From Bog-159 sp035499555 (GTDB lineage Bacteria > Acidobacteriota > Terriglobia > Bryobacterales > Bryobacteraceae), in contig DATJYO010000057.1 in NCBI GenBank assembly GCA_035499555.1, positions 124,001 through 188,000 on the forward strand: a stretch of 64,000 bases of DNA. The letters are read 5' to 3'. This document shows positions 26,501 through 33,914 of this stretch, one piece after another. Below the pieces are notes generated by a model that saw only the letters and a list, made by a program, of their open reading frames with translations, had not been told where the DNA came from and made no database searches. Positions within the stretch are counted from its first letter, which is position 1. Each line of letters starts with the position of its first letter. The position numbers and the translations under genes were made by a program.

Positions 26501-26718
26501 ACACCATGCACGCGGGCGCGGCACCGGGCAGCGTCGAGGCTACCGTCGAACTGCCGGCGCGCAATCCGGCGCAGCACGCGTGGCTGGTCTGCCGGTTGCC
26601 GTCAGGGCATGCGATGCGCGTCACTTTGAACGGCCGGCCCTGGACGCGCATAGACGCCAGGCGGGAAGCCATCGAGTTACCGGCCGGCGCGGGCAGGCTG
26701 CATCTGCTGATTCGCTAA
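23572..26718 (+). CDS. Exported six-hairpin (alpha/alpha) glycosidase-like protein
   Basis: 1048 residues from a GTG with AGGA about 8 nt upstream; signal peptide CAATLLCLAAHAGAAG. The first ~230 residues and the middle (about 290-500) are beta-rich. From about residue 545 to 930 runs an all-helical part with the pattern of an (alpha/alpha)6 glycoside hydrolase: GLYMVPAASYFYDVFENEACYQV, DTATRYLETLLRLQG, YGLDHGTVLWTLAEHY, AWPHMRKAIAWIEAQR, NWFTINAYAWAGMQHTAEAL. A small beta domain closes it. Acidic residues in DVFENE and NIHGMTDDRYWF could be catalytic, but I cannot assign a GH family. It lies just before a broken propeller gene and the exopolysaccharide locus, which makes a polysaccharide substrate plausible. 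Confidence 0.7.
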   Translation: MDPIRRTCAATLLCLAAHAGAAGLLDIAPYGRLNKGNASIEWDEERDVREIRVGSTVRGARLEYWFKNWPYEPPHMPSIEDPVDDPWQGRWLEAAAQENCGAAECIYRFAPLTVDENPLAKNLPGVDYRRTLKVRLVYPPGAPEIRYLQVFSGSGQRAVRLRVETTRGTLSGAASVYNGLLRSLEKPRPDQWLLEVIAAKPDLPGSHDATVVTVGAGEQTFSFAVDDLAHGPIVIPSLGVRVVDTSRPAPPPAVPKRRVRQRIPDEPEQTYARAAREIPPLDPWNREWGGRVYLPLAPDSNWQKFAFEYGGDVFVSKDGIKAKGRERARLQWTGDRITWKIGTGATPYYREDHQVSVRKLDDYLPVVTQRWRNDGLQYSEEAYATFLRGPLAPEDPARDEETPALLMLQLTAENPSGAARPAHAWLSVDAAGVLTLDGHFVRGGGRLVAHLTAPPDAGVSLEGGRVHVVFSVPAGRRGSLVLKLPCVSDLGSADLADLEKLSYAGERARVVDYWRRIANRAARFQVPEPKFDLLEKTVVPQIHISTTKDPKSGLYMVPAASYFYDVFENEACYQVLLLDTLGEFDTATRYLETLLRLQGSRNFPGMHQGPADAIFHGTRIDNTYDYTEQGYGLDHGTVLWTLAEHYRFTRDRAWFAHAWPHMRKAIAWIEAQRAATRRRDARGEKLREYGLLPASQLEDNPDWANWFTINAYAWAGMQHTAEALAEIGDPEAAVMRRQADAYRADLRESVLRAVHAAPVARMQDGTYEPYVPVIPTRRFRLFGPIRAAYYERYGPAREKPLMRLGADRDTLCGAVMLVILGVFSPDEPIANWILDDWEDNETLSSGMGLNIHGMTDDRYWFSQGGMVFQANLVNPIPVYLKRHEPQAAIRNLYNDFTACLYPGVNLFTEEFHQWRHGSGPFYKISDESRFVNRVRDTLVLEDGDSLWLAAGAPRRWLASPEGIRVTGVQTYFGPVSYTMHAGAAPGSVEATVELPARNPAQHAWLVCRLPSGHAMRVTLNGRPWTRIDARREAIELPAGAGRLHLLIR

Positions 26719-26758
26719 TCCGGCCGGGGCCCATATAGGGAGAAAACCTACCCAGGCG

Positions 26759-26872
26759 ATGGGGATGAAGAGATTCCGGATGATTTTGTCTGTGTGTCTG
26801 CTGCCCGCCGCGCTGGCCTGGGCGCAGACCCGCGCTGCGACCGTGGACTTGCCCACGTTTCACGGCAATGCC
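26759..26872 (+). pseudogene. Displaced 5' end (signal peptide) of the PQQ-type propeller gene
   Basis: An ATG at 26759 (or 26765) opens a clean signal peptide (FRMILSVCLLPAALAWAQ) followed by TVDLPTFHGNARFSG, the usual opening of PQQ-like propeller proteins. The frame then runs into an Arg-rich nonsense tail. The propeller blades continue in another frame from about 26868, so the two parts belong to one gene broken by a frameshift or an out-of-frame internal deletion near 26860-26876. Confidence 0.6.
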
Positions 26873-27518
26873 CGGTTCTCCGGCGGTTGCCGATGGCGTG
26901 GTTTATATTGGATCCAACGATCACGTACTGTACGCCTTCGCGGCCGGCGGCTGCGGCAGCGCGACGTGCGCGCCGCTGTGGGCGGGGCCGACCGGATCTT
27001 CCATCACCGCCTCGCCGGCCGTTTCCAACGGCGTTGTGTACATCGGGTCGTTTGATCATAACCTCTACGCGTTCTCGGCGGCAGGTTGCGGCGCGGCAAC
27101 CTGCGCACCGCTGTGGAAGGCGGAGGCGGGCGATTCCATCGAGTCGTCTGCGGCCGTGGCCTACGGCATGGTGTTCGTGGGCGCCGACGATGACCTGCTG
27201 CACGTCTTCAACGCGAATGGCTGCGGTCAGCCCACCTGTAGCGTGTTATGGGAAGGCATCGCCACCGGAGAGCAGGCGGCCATCATCTCCTCTCCCATGG
27301 TGGCCCATGGCGTCGTCTATTACGGCGAGAACAACGGCCAAGTCCTGGGATTCAACGTAAAAGGCTGCGGAAACCTGGTCTGTTCGCCCCTGTTCACAGG
27401 CCTGACGATGAATGAGCAAATCGTCTCTTCGTCGCCGGCGCTGGTGAACGGTACACTGTACTTCGGCTCGGCGAACCAACTGTTTCCGCTGGTCGGGCGG
27501 CTGTACGTGTTTCAGTAA
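26868..27518 (+). CDS. PQQ-like beta-propeller protein, 3' part of a frame-broken gene
   Basis: 216 residues made of four and a half blades of about 48 residues. Each starts SPAVxxGVVYIGSxDxxLYAF, continues with GCGxxTCxPLW, and ends in a Gly/Ser loop; the cysteine pair C-x4-C recurs in every full blade. Proteins of this type are secreted eight- or seven-bladed propellers with unknown ligands. No ribosome-binding site precedes the ATG at 26868, and the signal peptide lies in a different frame upstream, so this piece alone is probably not made in a functional form. A complete propeller needs more blades than remain, which favours internal deletion over a simple one-base shift. The last 7 nt overlap the convergent GT4 gene. 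Confidence 0.65.
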   Translation: MPGSPAVADGVVYIGSNDHVLYAFAAGGCGSATCAPLWAGPTGSSITASPAVSNGVVYIGSFDHNLYAFSAAGCGAATCAPLWKAEAGDSIESSAAVAYGMVFVGADDDLLHVFNANGCGQPTCSVLWEGIATGEQAAIISSPMVAHGVVYYGENNGQVLGFNVKGCGNLVCSPLFTGLTMNEQIVSSSPALVNGTLYFGSANQLFPLVGRLYVFQ

Positions 27519-28636
27519 ACGGCGCCCGGAACAACCGCCGCCGCGATGGCATCCATGAGTTGCCGGCGGTACCGGTCGAGGCTGAAGTCGCGGCGGGCTT
27601 TGTCCCGCGCCGCGGCGGCGATCCGGCGCAACTGCTGCGGATCGCGCAACGCATCGCACATTGCCAGGGCCAGCGTATGCGCGTTCCTCTCCGCCACCAG
27701 GAATCCCGTGGCGTCGTGTTCCACCATCTCCGGAATGCCGCCGGAAGCGAACGCGACTACCGGGACTCCGCAGGCGAATGCTTCCATGATCACGCGCGGC
27801 GTGGCGTCGATGGCGGCCGACGGCACGGCCAGCAGGTCCAGCGTGCCGAGTACGGACTGCGCGTCATCCTGCCAGCCCGTAAACTCCACCGGCAGATCCG
27901 CGGCCAGCGCCTCCAGGCTGGCGCCGTAACGTTGTGCCGCCGGATCGGAAAACAACGGCGCGCCGCAGATCACGAAACGGCATTCGGGCATCAGCGGATG
28001 GAGGATGCGGGCGGCGCGCAGGAAGTCCGCCTGGCCCTTTTCCGGTGAGATGCGGCCGATCATGCCGATGCGGACCGCGGCGCTCGGCGGCGCGCGCCGC
28101 GCCGCCCGCATCTCCCGCACGCCGTTGTACACCACGCGCACGCCGCGATCGCCGGAATAGGGCAGCAGCGGCCCAGCCACGAATCGGCAGGAGGCCACGA
28201 TGCCCGCCCGCGCCTGAAGCAACGCGCGGCCCGCCAGCCGGCGTGCGGTTCCGTCGAGAAAACTATGCGCGTGAAACAAGACGGGCGGCCCACGCCGCGC
28301 CGCCAGAGCGACCGCGGGCAGCAGACGCGGACCGTTCACGTAAATCAGATCGGCATGGTAACCGCCCGCCAGGCGGCGGATTTCGGCGGCCAGCCGCGGC
28401 GTCTGTTGCACGAAACGCGCGAGGTCGGCCGCGGTCTTCCTTCCCGAAGCGAACGGGCCGCAGCGGATGGGGTCCACGGTGGCCCCCGATCGCGCCGCAC
28501 ACTCCGCCAGTTGGCCGCCGGCGGGCGCCGCCAGGTGGGCCTTCCAACCGCGATCGGCCAGGGCAGGGAACAGGTCTAACAGACAACGCTGCGCTCCGCC
28601 CAGCTCGCCGAACTGATCAAGGAACAGGATGTTCAT
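27512..28636 (-). CDS. Glycosyltransferase family 4 (exopolysaccharide synthesis)
   Basis: 374 residues, no membrane segment. The opening MNILFLDQFGELGGAQRCLLDL and the C-terminal half RIGMIGRISPEKGQADFL, FTGWQDDAQSVLGTLDLLAVPS and RVIMEAFACGVPVVAFASGGIPEMV (with the two glutamates of the EX7E motif) mark a retaining GT-B enzyme of family 4. It would transfer a sugar from a nucleotide donor to a lipid-linked acceptor on the cytoplasmic face. The start overlaps the upstream polymerase-like gene by 20 nt, so it is translated together with it and with the Wzz-like gene. Confidence 0.92.
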   Translation of the reverse strand: MNILFLDQFGELGGAQRCLLDLFPALADRGWKAHLAAPAGGQLAECAARSGATVDPIRCGPFASGRKTAADLARFVQQTPRLAAEIRRLAGGYHADLIYVNGPRLLPAVALAARRGPPVLFHAHSFLDGTARRLAGRALLQARAGIVASCRFVAGPLLPYSGDRGVRVVYNGVREMRAARRAPPSAAVRIGMIGRISPEKGQADFLRAARILHPLMPECRFVICGAPLFSDPAAQRYGASLEALAADLPVEFTGWQDDAQSVLGTLDLLAVPSAAIDATPRVIMEAFACGVPVVAFASGGIPEMVEHDATGFLVAERNAHTLALAMCDALRDPQQLRRIAAAARDKARRDFSLDRYRRQLMDAIAAAVVPGAVY

Positions 28637-30035
28637 AACCGACGGCGAGTGCCAGCGTCCAGAAGTAGAGCGGAAGCACCCGCCAGTAGGTCAGCAGGTC
28701 GCCCGTGAACATTTGGATCATCTGGCCGGTCCAGAAAGCCAGTATCCAGATTCCGAAGAAACGCGCGCGGGCATCCGTTGAGCGCGCCGCGCGGCGGGCG
28801 GTACGCAGCATTTCGACGCTGAGCCACAGCAGGGCCGCCAGCCCCACGATACCGGTCTCCGCCAGCAGGCTCAGGTACATGTTATCGGTAATTACGGTCC
28901 GCCCCAGATAAGTCGAATACGGCAGGGTCTTGTATCCGATGCCGAACAGGCCAAACCATGGATGGTCGGCCAGGAACCCCAGCACCGCGCGCCAACTGGC
29001 CAGGCGTCCGGAGAGCAGGCCCTCGGTTTCCGAAAAGAAATAGGCGGCCGATGTCGTCAGCCGCATCCAGTACGCGCCCGCAAAGGACGGGACCAGTGCC
29101 CAGAGAGCCGCCACCAGGGCGGCGAGCAGAGCCGCGGATGCCGGCAGAACGCGCCGCCAGCGAATGCGCGAGCGATGCAGATAAAGCAACACCAGGGCGG
29201 CGGCGAACAGGTTCACCAGCGAGCCGCGCGAGTACGACAGCACCAGGGCGGAGCCGAAGACGATCCCGCCCAATACCAGGCCCGGCCGCGACACCGGGGA
29301 TTCCGTCCGCGGCCTTAACAGCGCGGCGCCGATCATTACCAGGAAGAACGCGCAGAAGTTGCCCAGCGTGCTGGCTTCGTAGAACAGCCCCTGCGCGCGG
29401 CGATACACGCCCGAGCGCAGCCAGATGTACTGCGCGCCGAATCCCGCGGGCGCGGGGAATTGGAAGTAAAAATCCACGCACGCAAACAGGGCCGAAGCCA
29501 CCGCGATCCAATACAGCAGGCGCGCCTGCGCGAAGGACTCCCGCGTATCGCGCGCGCCGGGACCGTAGGCGGCATAGAAGAACACATACACGGAGATGCC
29601 GAAAAGCAGGACGCGCGTGAAGCTGCCCAGTCCGGCCGCCGGACCCGAATAGAAGACCGCTTCCGCGGAGCTGCCCAGCAGGATGAGGAAGAAGATGCCG
29701 AGCGCGCGATGCAGCGGCGCCGGCGGCGCGTGCCACTCGTCCAGCCGAAACAGTCCGGCCAGCAGGCCGAGGCCGGCGAACAGCAGCGCGGGATGCGGCC
29801 CGGAATTGCCGAGACCAAATGGCAGCGGCGGCAGCAGCAGAGCGGCGGCGAAGAAAAGCGTCAGCCATTGATCGCGTTTCAGAATCGCCCAGTAAGTCAG
29901 CGGTATGATGACCAGTGGCGCGGCCAGCAGGACAGCCCAGGCGGGGCGGGGCGCCAGGGCGATGACCGCCGCATAAGTACCCAAAAGCGCGGGTACGAAC
30001 CAACGTGTGGGATGCGATAAGGCCCGGTCACTCAT
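28617..30035 (-). CDS. O-antigen ligase/polymerase-like membrane protein (Wzy_C family)
   Basis: 472 residues with about 11-12 hydrophobic helices and one larger periplasmic loop around residues 320-390. The loop and next helix carry LSGRLASWRAVLGFLADHPWFGLFGIGYKTLP and TDNMYLSLLAETGIVGLAALLWL, the usual features of the Wzy_C (O-antigen ligase/polymerase) family. In a locus with a Wzz-like protein and a GT4, a role as exopolysaccharide polymerase is likely. The gene overlaps the Wzz-like gene by 8 nt and the GT4 gene by 20 nt. Confidence 0.88.
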   Translation of the reverse strand: MSDRALSHPTRWFVPALLGTYAAVIALAPRPAWAVLLAAPLVIIPLTYWAILKRDQWLTLFFAAALLLPPLPFGLGNSGPHPALLFAGLGLLAGLFRLDEWHAPPAPLHRALGIFFLILLGSSAEAVFYSGPAAGLGSFTRVLLFGISVYVFFYAAYGPGARDTRESFAQARLLYWIAVASALFACVDFYFQFPAPAGFGAQYIWLRSGVYRRAQGLFYEASTLGNFCAFFLVMIGAALLRPRTESPVSRPGLVLGGIVFGSALVLSYSRGSLVNLFAAALVLLYLHRSRIRWRRVLPASAALLAALVAALWALVPSFAGAYWMRLTTSAAYFFSETEGLLSGRLASWRAVLGFLADHPWFGLFGIGYKTLPYSTYLGRTVITDNMYLSLLAETGIVGLAALLWLSVEMLRTARRAARSTDARARFFGIWILAFWTGQMIQMFTGDLLTYWRVLPLYFWTLALAVGYEHPVP

Positions 30036-31089
30036 CGCGGCTGGTGCCGGTGGGCCTCAACGGAACCGGAGTTATGGGGACGGCTTGACTGCGTTGGCTT
30101 CGATAGCTCAGTTCCAGCGTCAGGTAGATGACGGGCGCTACCAGGCCGAGCATTAGCGCCGCCAGGACCTGTAACGGGACATTGGGCGCCGACGGACGTT
30201 CGGGGACGATGCCCGGATCGATGATCTGCAAACGCTCCCCCCGGTATCCCAGATCCCCGCGCACCTGGCCCAGTTGTTTCTCGACCGTGGCGAAGTTATC
30301 CTGGGCGGCATTGCGTTCCACCTCCAGACGGTCGCGTTCCGCGGAGCGGCGGGCCAGCAATTCCTCCTGCGCGGCCAGATCGTGTTCCACCTGCGCCAGT
30401 TGTTTGCGCAGCGCCTGGGCGGTGGACGCGCCGTCCACTTCGGCGCGCATCAATTGCCGTTGCAGGCTGGCTTTCAGCTCGCCGCCGCTTTGGACGTTCT
30501 GCTCCAGCACGTCCACCGGCTGCGAAGTTACGAAGCGGCTCCACGCGGCTTCGGCCTGGTTCAGGCGGGCCCGTGCGTCGGCCTCCGCCTGCTCGGCGCC
30601 CTGCGCCAGCCCTCGGTCGCCCTCCGCGTCCACCGTGCGGCTGAGCAGGACGGTCTGTTCGCCCAGATACACGGCCAGCTCGTGGGCGATCCTGGCGTCG
30701 GGAAGCGTGACATGGATCTCCATGATCTTGGTGTCACGCACCATCAGGACCTTCAGGATCCTGGATTTCAGGGATTCGACGCTGCGGGCAGGGAATCGCC
30801 GGCGCAGTTGAAAGCGGTCGAGCGCGCGCAGAAAGAGACTGTCACTGGTGGCGAAGTGTTCATAAGTCTTAAGCGATTCGAGATAGATGGGACTTACAGC
30901 CAGGATGCTGCGAATATCCGTGCCGGCGGGCGGCTCGATCAGGAGCTGGCACGTCGCCGTGTATTGCTGGGGCTGCAAAATAGAGACGGCCAGCGCCAGC
31001 CCGGCGGCAATCCCGCAGGATGCGGCGATCGATCGCCACCGCGATCCCAGATAGCTCAGATAGCGATAAGTGTTTACAGTTTCCGCCAC
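30028..31089 (-). CDS. Wzz/GumC-like chain-length determinant (without kinase domain)
   Basis: 353 residues from a GTG start with AGG about 6 nt upstream. It has an N-terminal helix (SIAASCGIAAGLALAVSIL), the segment PQQYTATCQLLIEPPAGTDIRS, a long periplasmic coiled coil (about residues 150-270, rich in Ala, Gln, Glu and Arg), the PIVPERPSAPN-like sequence IDPGIVPERPSAPNVP, and a closing helix (LQVLAALMLGLVAPVIYLTLE). This is the topology of polysaccharide co-polymerases that set chain length for Wzy-dependent export. The tyrosine kinase domain of Wzc is absent. Its start codon is only 24 nt from that of the divergent gene at 31114. Confidence 0.9.
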   Translation of the reverse strand: MAETVNTYRYLSYLGSRWRSIAASCGIAAGLALAVSILQPQQYTATCQLLIEPPAGTDIRSILAVSPIYLESLKTYEHFATSDSLFLRALDRFQLRRRFPARSVESLKSRILKVLMVRDTKIMEIHVTLPDARIAHELAVYLGEQTVLLSRTVDAEGDRGLAQGAEQAEADARARLNQAEAAWSRFVTSQPVDVLEQNVQSGGELKASLQRQLMRAEVDGASTAQALRKQLAQVEHDLAAQEELLARRSAERDRLEVERNAAQDNFATVEKQLGQVRGDLGYRGERLQIIDPGIVPERPSAPNVPLQVLAALMLGLVAPVIYLTLELSYRSQRSQAVPITPVPLRPTGTSRDE

Positions 31090-31113
31090 GGCCTGTGAGA
31101 TAGTGTAGCCTAT

Positions 31114-32919
31114 ATGGTCCCGCTGCTGGCCGTGGTGCTGTTGTTAATTCCGCTGGCCATCGTACCCCGGTACTTCTTCTATTTCGATGTGACTCCCAAG
31201 ACCGTAGTGCTTCTTCTGGGCACGGCGGCGGCCGCCGTCTGCTGGGCGATTTCGCGCGGCGGCAGGGTATCGCGCTGGTTTTCCGTGCTGATGGGCGGCA
31301 TGGCCGTGTCGCTGGCAGTCTCCTCGGCGTTTTCCGTAAATTTACACTTGTCACTTGGCGGCAGTAACTGGCGCTTCTGGGGACTGATCCCCCAACTGGC
31401 CGCGCTGGCCTTTGCCTGGCTGGCGGCGGCGGGCTGCGCGAACCATCCGGAACGTTCCCGCATCGTGCTGGCAGGCGTGGTGACCGGCGGGATCGTCACC
31501 GCGGTGTATGGCATCGCACAGTACTTCGGCGGCGATCCGCTGCTCGACCCGCGCGTGTATCACGTGGGCGAAGGCGTCTGGGCCATCGTACGCCCGCCCT
31601 CCACCCTGGGTCACGCGGATTACTTCGGTATCTGGCAGTTATTTGTCGTGTTTGCTGGTGTTGCGCTGGCTGGCGAACATAGCCGTTGGAAATGGCCGGC
31701 ACGCGTGGCGGTGGCTCTGAGCGCGATCGCAATCCTCCTGAGCGGTACGCGCGCGGCGCTGGTGGGCGCCGCGGCCGGCGGCGTATTCCTGGCACTGTGG
31801 CGCGGCGTGCGCTGGACGCGGCTGGCGAGCATCGCGGTGCTCACCGTCGCCACCGCCGGCGCGGTCTTCTACATCAGTCCGGCGGGCGCCCTGTTGCGCG
31901 CGCGCGTGCATTGGGTCCTCGAGGAACCGGCCGGCGGCGCCCGCCTGCTGCTCTGGCGGGACGCCTTGCACATGGCCCTGGCGCGCTGGCCCCTGGGGTA
32001 CGGTCCCGAAACGTTCACGGCCGCATTCGCGATGCATAAGTCGGCCGAGCTGGCGCGCGCTTTCCCGGACTTCTACTATGAGTCGCCGCACAACATTGTC
32101 CTGGATGCACTGGTGTCGCAGGGCGTGCCCGGCCCCGCCCTGCTGCTGGCGTTAGCCGCGCTGGCGTTCCTGGCTGCCTGGAAGAGGCGGACCGATGCCT
32201 TTGCCGGCGCGCTGGCCGCGGGGCTCGCCGCCATGACCGTTGGCGGGCAGTTCGTATGTTTCACCATGCCGACTGCGCTGGCGTTTTACGTCACCATCGC
32301 CCTTCTGATTGCACTCACTCCCGTTCCGGACCGGCCCGTGGGACGGCCATGGATGCGCCTGGCCGCCGTCACCCCGGTCAGCGTAGCGTTCACCATCTTC
32401 GCCCTGCAGTTGGTGCAATCGGAGACTGCGCTGGCCGGCGTGCGCCGCGATCTCGAGGCCCGCCTGATCGGCAGTGCGGCCAGCCGATATGCCGCCGTTC
32501 CGCCGTTCGGTCCGGGCGCCGATTTGTGGTATTCCCGCCGCCTGGTGCAGATCGCCGGCAGTGGCGCCGATCGCGCCGCCCGCGTCGCGGCTTTCCAGGA
32601 TGCGGTGACGGCGGCGCGCCGCGCCACCGAAACCGACGATGCGCCGTTTAACGCTTACTACAATCTGGCGGCCGTCTATGCCAGTCAGAATGACTACGTG
32701 CATACGGTAGCTTGCCTGCGCGCGGCGATCTCCCACGCGCCGAATTGGTTTAAGCCGCGCTGGATGTTGGCCCAGGTGCTGGCCGCCGGCGGTCACATCG
32801 CGGAGGCCGAGCAGGAAGCCGCGCGTGCCGCGTGGCTGGACGGCGGCAAACACGCCGAAGTGACAGGTACCCTGCGGCACATACGCGCAACGCGGGCGAG
32901 CATAGAACCGCAGCACTAG
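31114..32919 (+). CDS. O-antigen ligase-like membrane protein with C-terminal TPR domain
   Basis: 601 residues. About 12 hydrophobic helices cover residues 1-440, with a Wzy_C-type loop (GGARLLLWRDALHMALARWPLGYGPETF and ESPHNIVLDALVSQGVPGPALLL). The histidine and asparagine of SPHN are typical of the ligase family. The last ~110 residues are soluble and contain TPR-like helical pairs (NAYYNLAAVYASQNDYVHTVACLRAAISHAPNWFKPRWMLAQVL), as in the PglL/ligase-TPR group. It is a second Wzy-like protein beside 28617-30035; one could polymerise and the other ligate the chain. Its start codon faces the Wzz-like gene across 24 nt. No Shine-Dalgarno sequence is evident. Confidence 0.87.
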   Translation: MVPLLAVVLLLIPLAIVPRYFFYFDVTPKTVVLLLGTAAAAVCWAISRGGRVSRWFSVLMGGMAVSLAVSSAFSVNLHLSLGGSNWRFWGLIPQLAALAFAWLAAAGCANHPERSRIVLAGVVTGGIVTAVYGIAQYFGGDPLLDPRVYHVGEGVWAIVRPPSTLGHADYFGIWQLFVVFAGVALAGEHSRWKWPARVAVALSAIAILLSGTRAALVGAAAGGVFLALWRGVRWTRLASIAVLTVATAGAVFYISPAGALLRARVHWVLEEPAGGARLLLWRDALHMALARWPLGYGPETFTAAFAMHKSAELARAFPDFYYESPHNIVLDALVSQGVPGPALLLALAALAFLAAWKRRTDAFAGALAAGLAAMTVGGQFVCFTMPTALAFYVTIALLIALTPVPDRPVGRPWMRLAAVTPVSVAFTIFALQLVQSETALAGVRRDLEARLIGSAASRYAAVPPFGPGADLWYSRRLVQIAGSGADRAARVAAFQDAVTAARRATETDDAPFNAYYNLAAVYASQNDYVHTVACLRAAISHAPNWFKPRWMLAQVLAAGGHIAEAEQEAARAAWLDGGKHAEVTGTLRHIRATRASIEPQH

Positions 32920-32984
32920 TAAATTCTTCCCCAAACTCTTGGGTGGCAGCCGTTCCTGGACTAGAATCAGAAGCGGAGGGAACA

Positions 32985-33803
32985 ATGCTTCGGGTCGGGT
33001 TGGCTTTGGGGTTGCTGTTAGCGGCGTCCGTGGCGTACGCGCAGCCATCGGTAAATGCGGGAGGTGTGCTGAACTCCGGTAGTTACACAACCAATGGCGT
33101 GGCACCCGGATCGCTCGTGTCTATCTTTGGCACCAGCTTAGCCGCCTCCCCGGCGGTTGCCGCCACGATTCCTCTCTCCACTTCGCTCAGCGACGTTACA
33201 TCGGTGACTTTCAATAACATTCCTGCCGGACTGTATTTCGTGGCTGACAAGCAGATTAACGCGCAGCTTCCCTTCGACGTCCTGCCTGCGGGGATGACCA
33301 ACGGCCAGGCGACCATCATCGTGACCCGCGGCAACGGCGTATCCGAGCCGCAAACGGTGCCGATCGTGCAGGTGTCACCCGGTATCTTCACCACCACGCA
33401 GAATGGCCTCGGGCAGGCGTTCGCCTACGATAATACGACCGGCGCCATAGCCGCGCCCACGGGCACGGTGATCGGCAGCTTCAGCGTGACGCCGATCTCA
33501 CTCAGCTCCGGACATGCGTTGATCATTGCCTGTACCGGTCTTGGCGCGGTAACTCCCCCGATCGACAACTATGTGGCGGCGTCCGATGGCACGTTGCGCT
33601 ACACCGTGCTGCAACCCAAGGTGCTGATCGGCGGCGTAGAGGCACAGTACATCTACGCGGTGCTCTCACCGCAATATGTAAGTGAATACCAGATAGGTGT
33701 GTTGCCGGCTCCGTCGACGCCCACCGGCCCTGCTGTGCCACTGCAGATCCAGATCGGCGGAGTTACCACGAGTGACCAGGTAACTATCGCCGTCGCTCCG
33801 TGA
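32985..33803 (+). CDS. Exported TIGR03437-type (Solibacter C-terminal domain) protein
   Basis: 272 residues starting MLRVGLALGLLLAASVAYA (signal peptide), with a strong GGAGG 5 nt before the ATG; the longer open frame to 32832 has no ribosome-binding site and overlaps the previous gene. The mature protein is the TIGR03437 pattern throughout: AGGVLNSGSYTTNGVAPGSLVSIFGTSLA, NIPAGLYFVADKQINAQLPFDV, VSPGIFTTTQNGLGQAFAYD, GHALIIACTGLGAVTPP and VLSPQYVSEYQIGVLPAPSTPTGPAVPLQI. The family is expanded in Solibacter and relatives, usually as the tail of large secreted proteins. Here it stands alone. Its role is not known. Confidence 0.88.
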   Translation: MLRVGLALGLLLAASVAYAQPSVNAGGVLNSGSYTTNGVAPGSLVSIFGTSLAASPAVAATIPLSTSLSDVTSVTFNNIPAGLYFVADKQINAQLPFDVLPAGMTNGQATIIVTRGNGVSEPQTVPIVQVSPGIFTTTQNGLGQAFAYDNTTGAIAAPTGTVIGSFSVTPISLSSGHALIIACTGLGAVTPPIDNYVAASDGTLRYTVLQPKVLIGGVEAQYIYAVLSPQYVSEYQIGVLPAPSTPTGPAVPLQIQIGGVTTSDQVTIAVAP

Positions 33804-33914
33804 GAAGCGCGCCGCGCTCTCTGCGAGCTATGTGACGTCTTCGACGGTCGCCGTCCGCGGCGGGGAGCCTCTGCGGCCGGGCGGTGACCCCGGATCGCGC
33901 TAAACTGTACTGAC

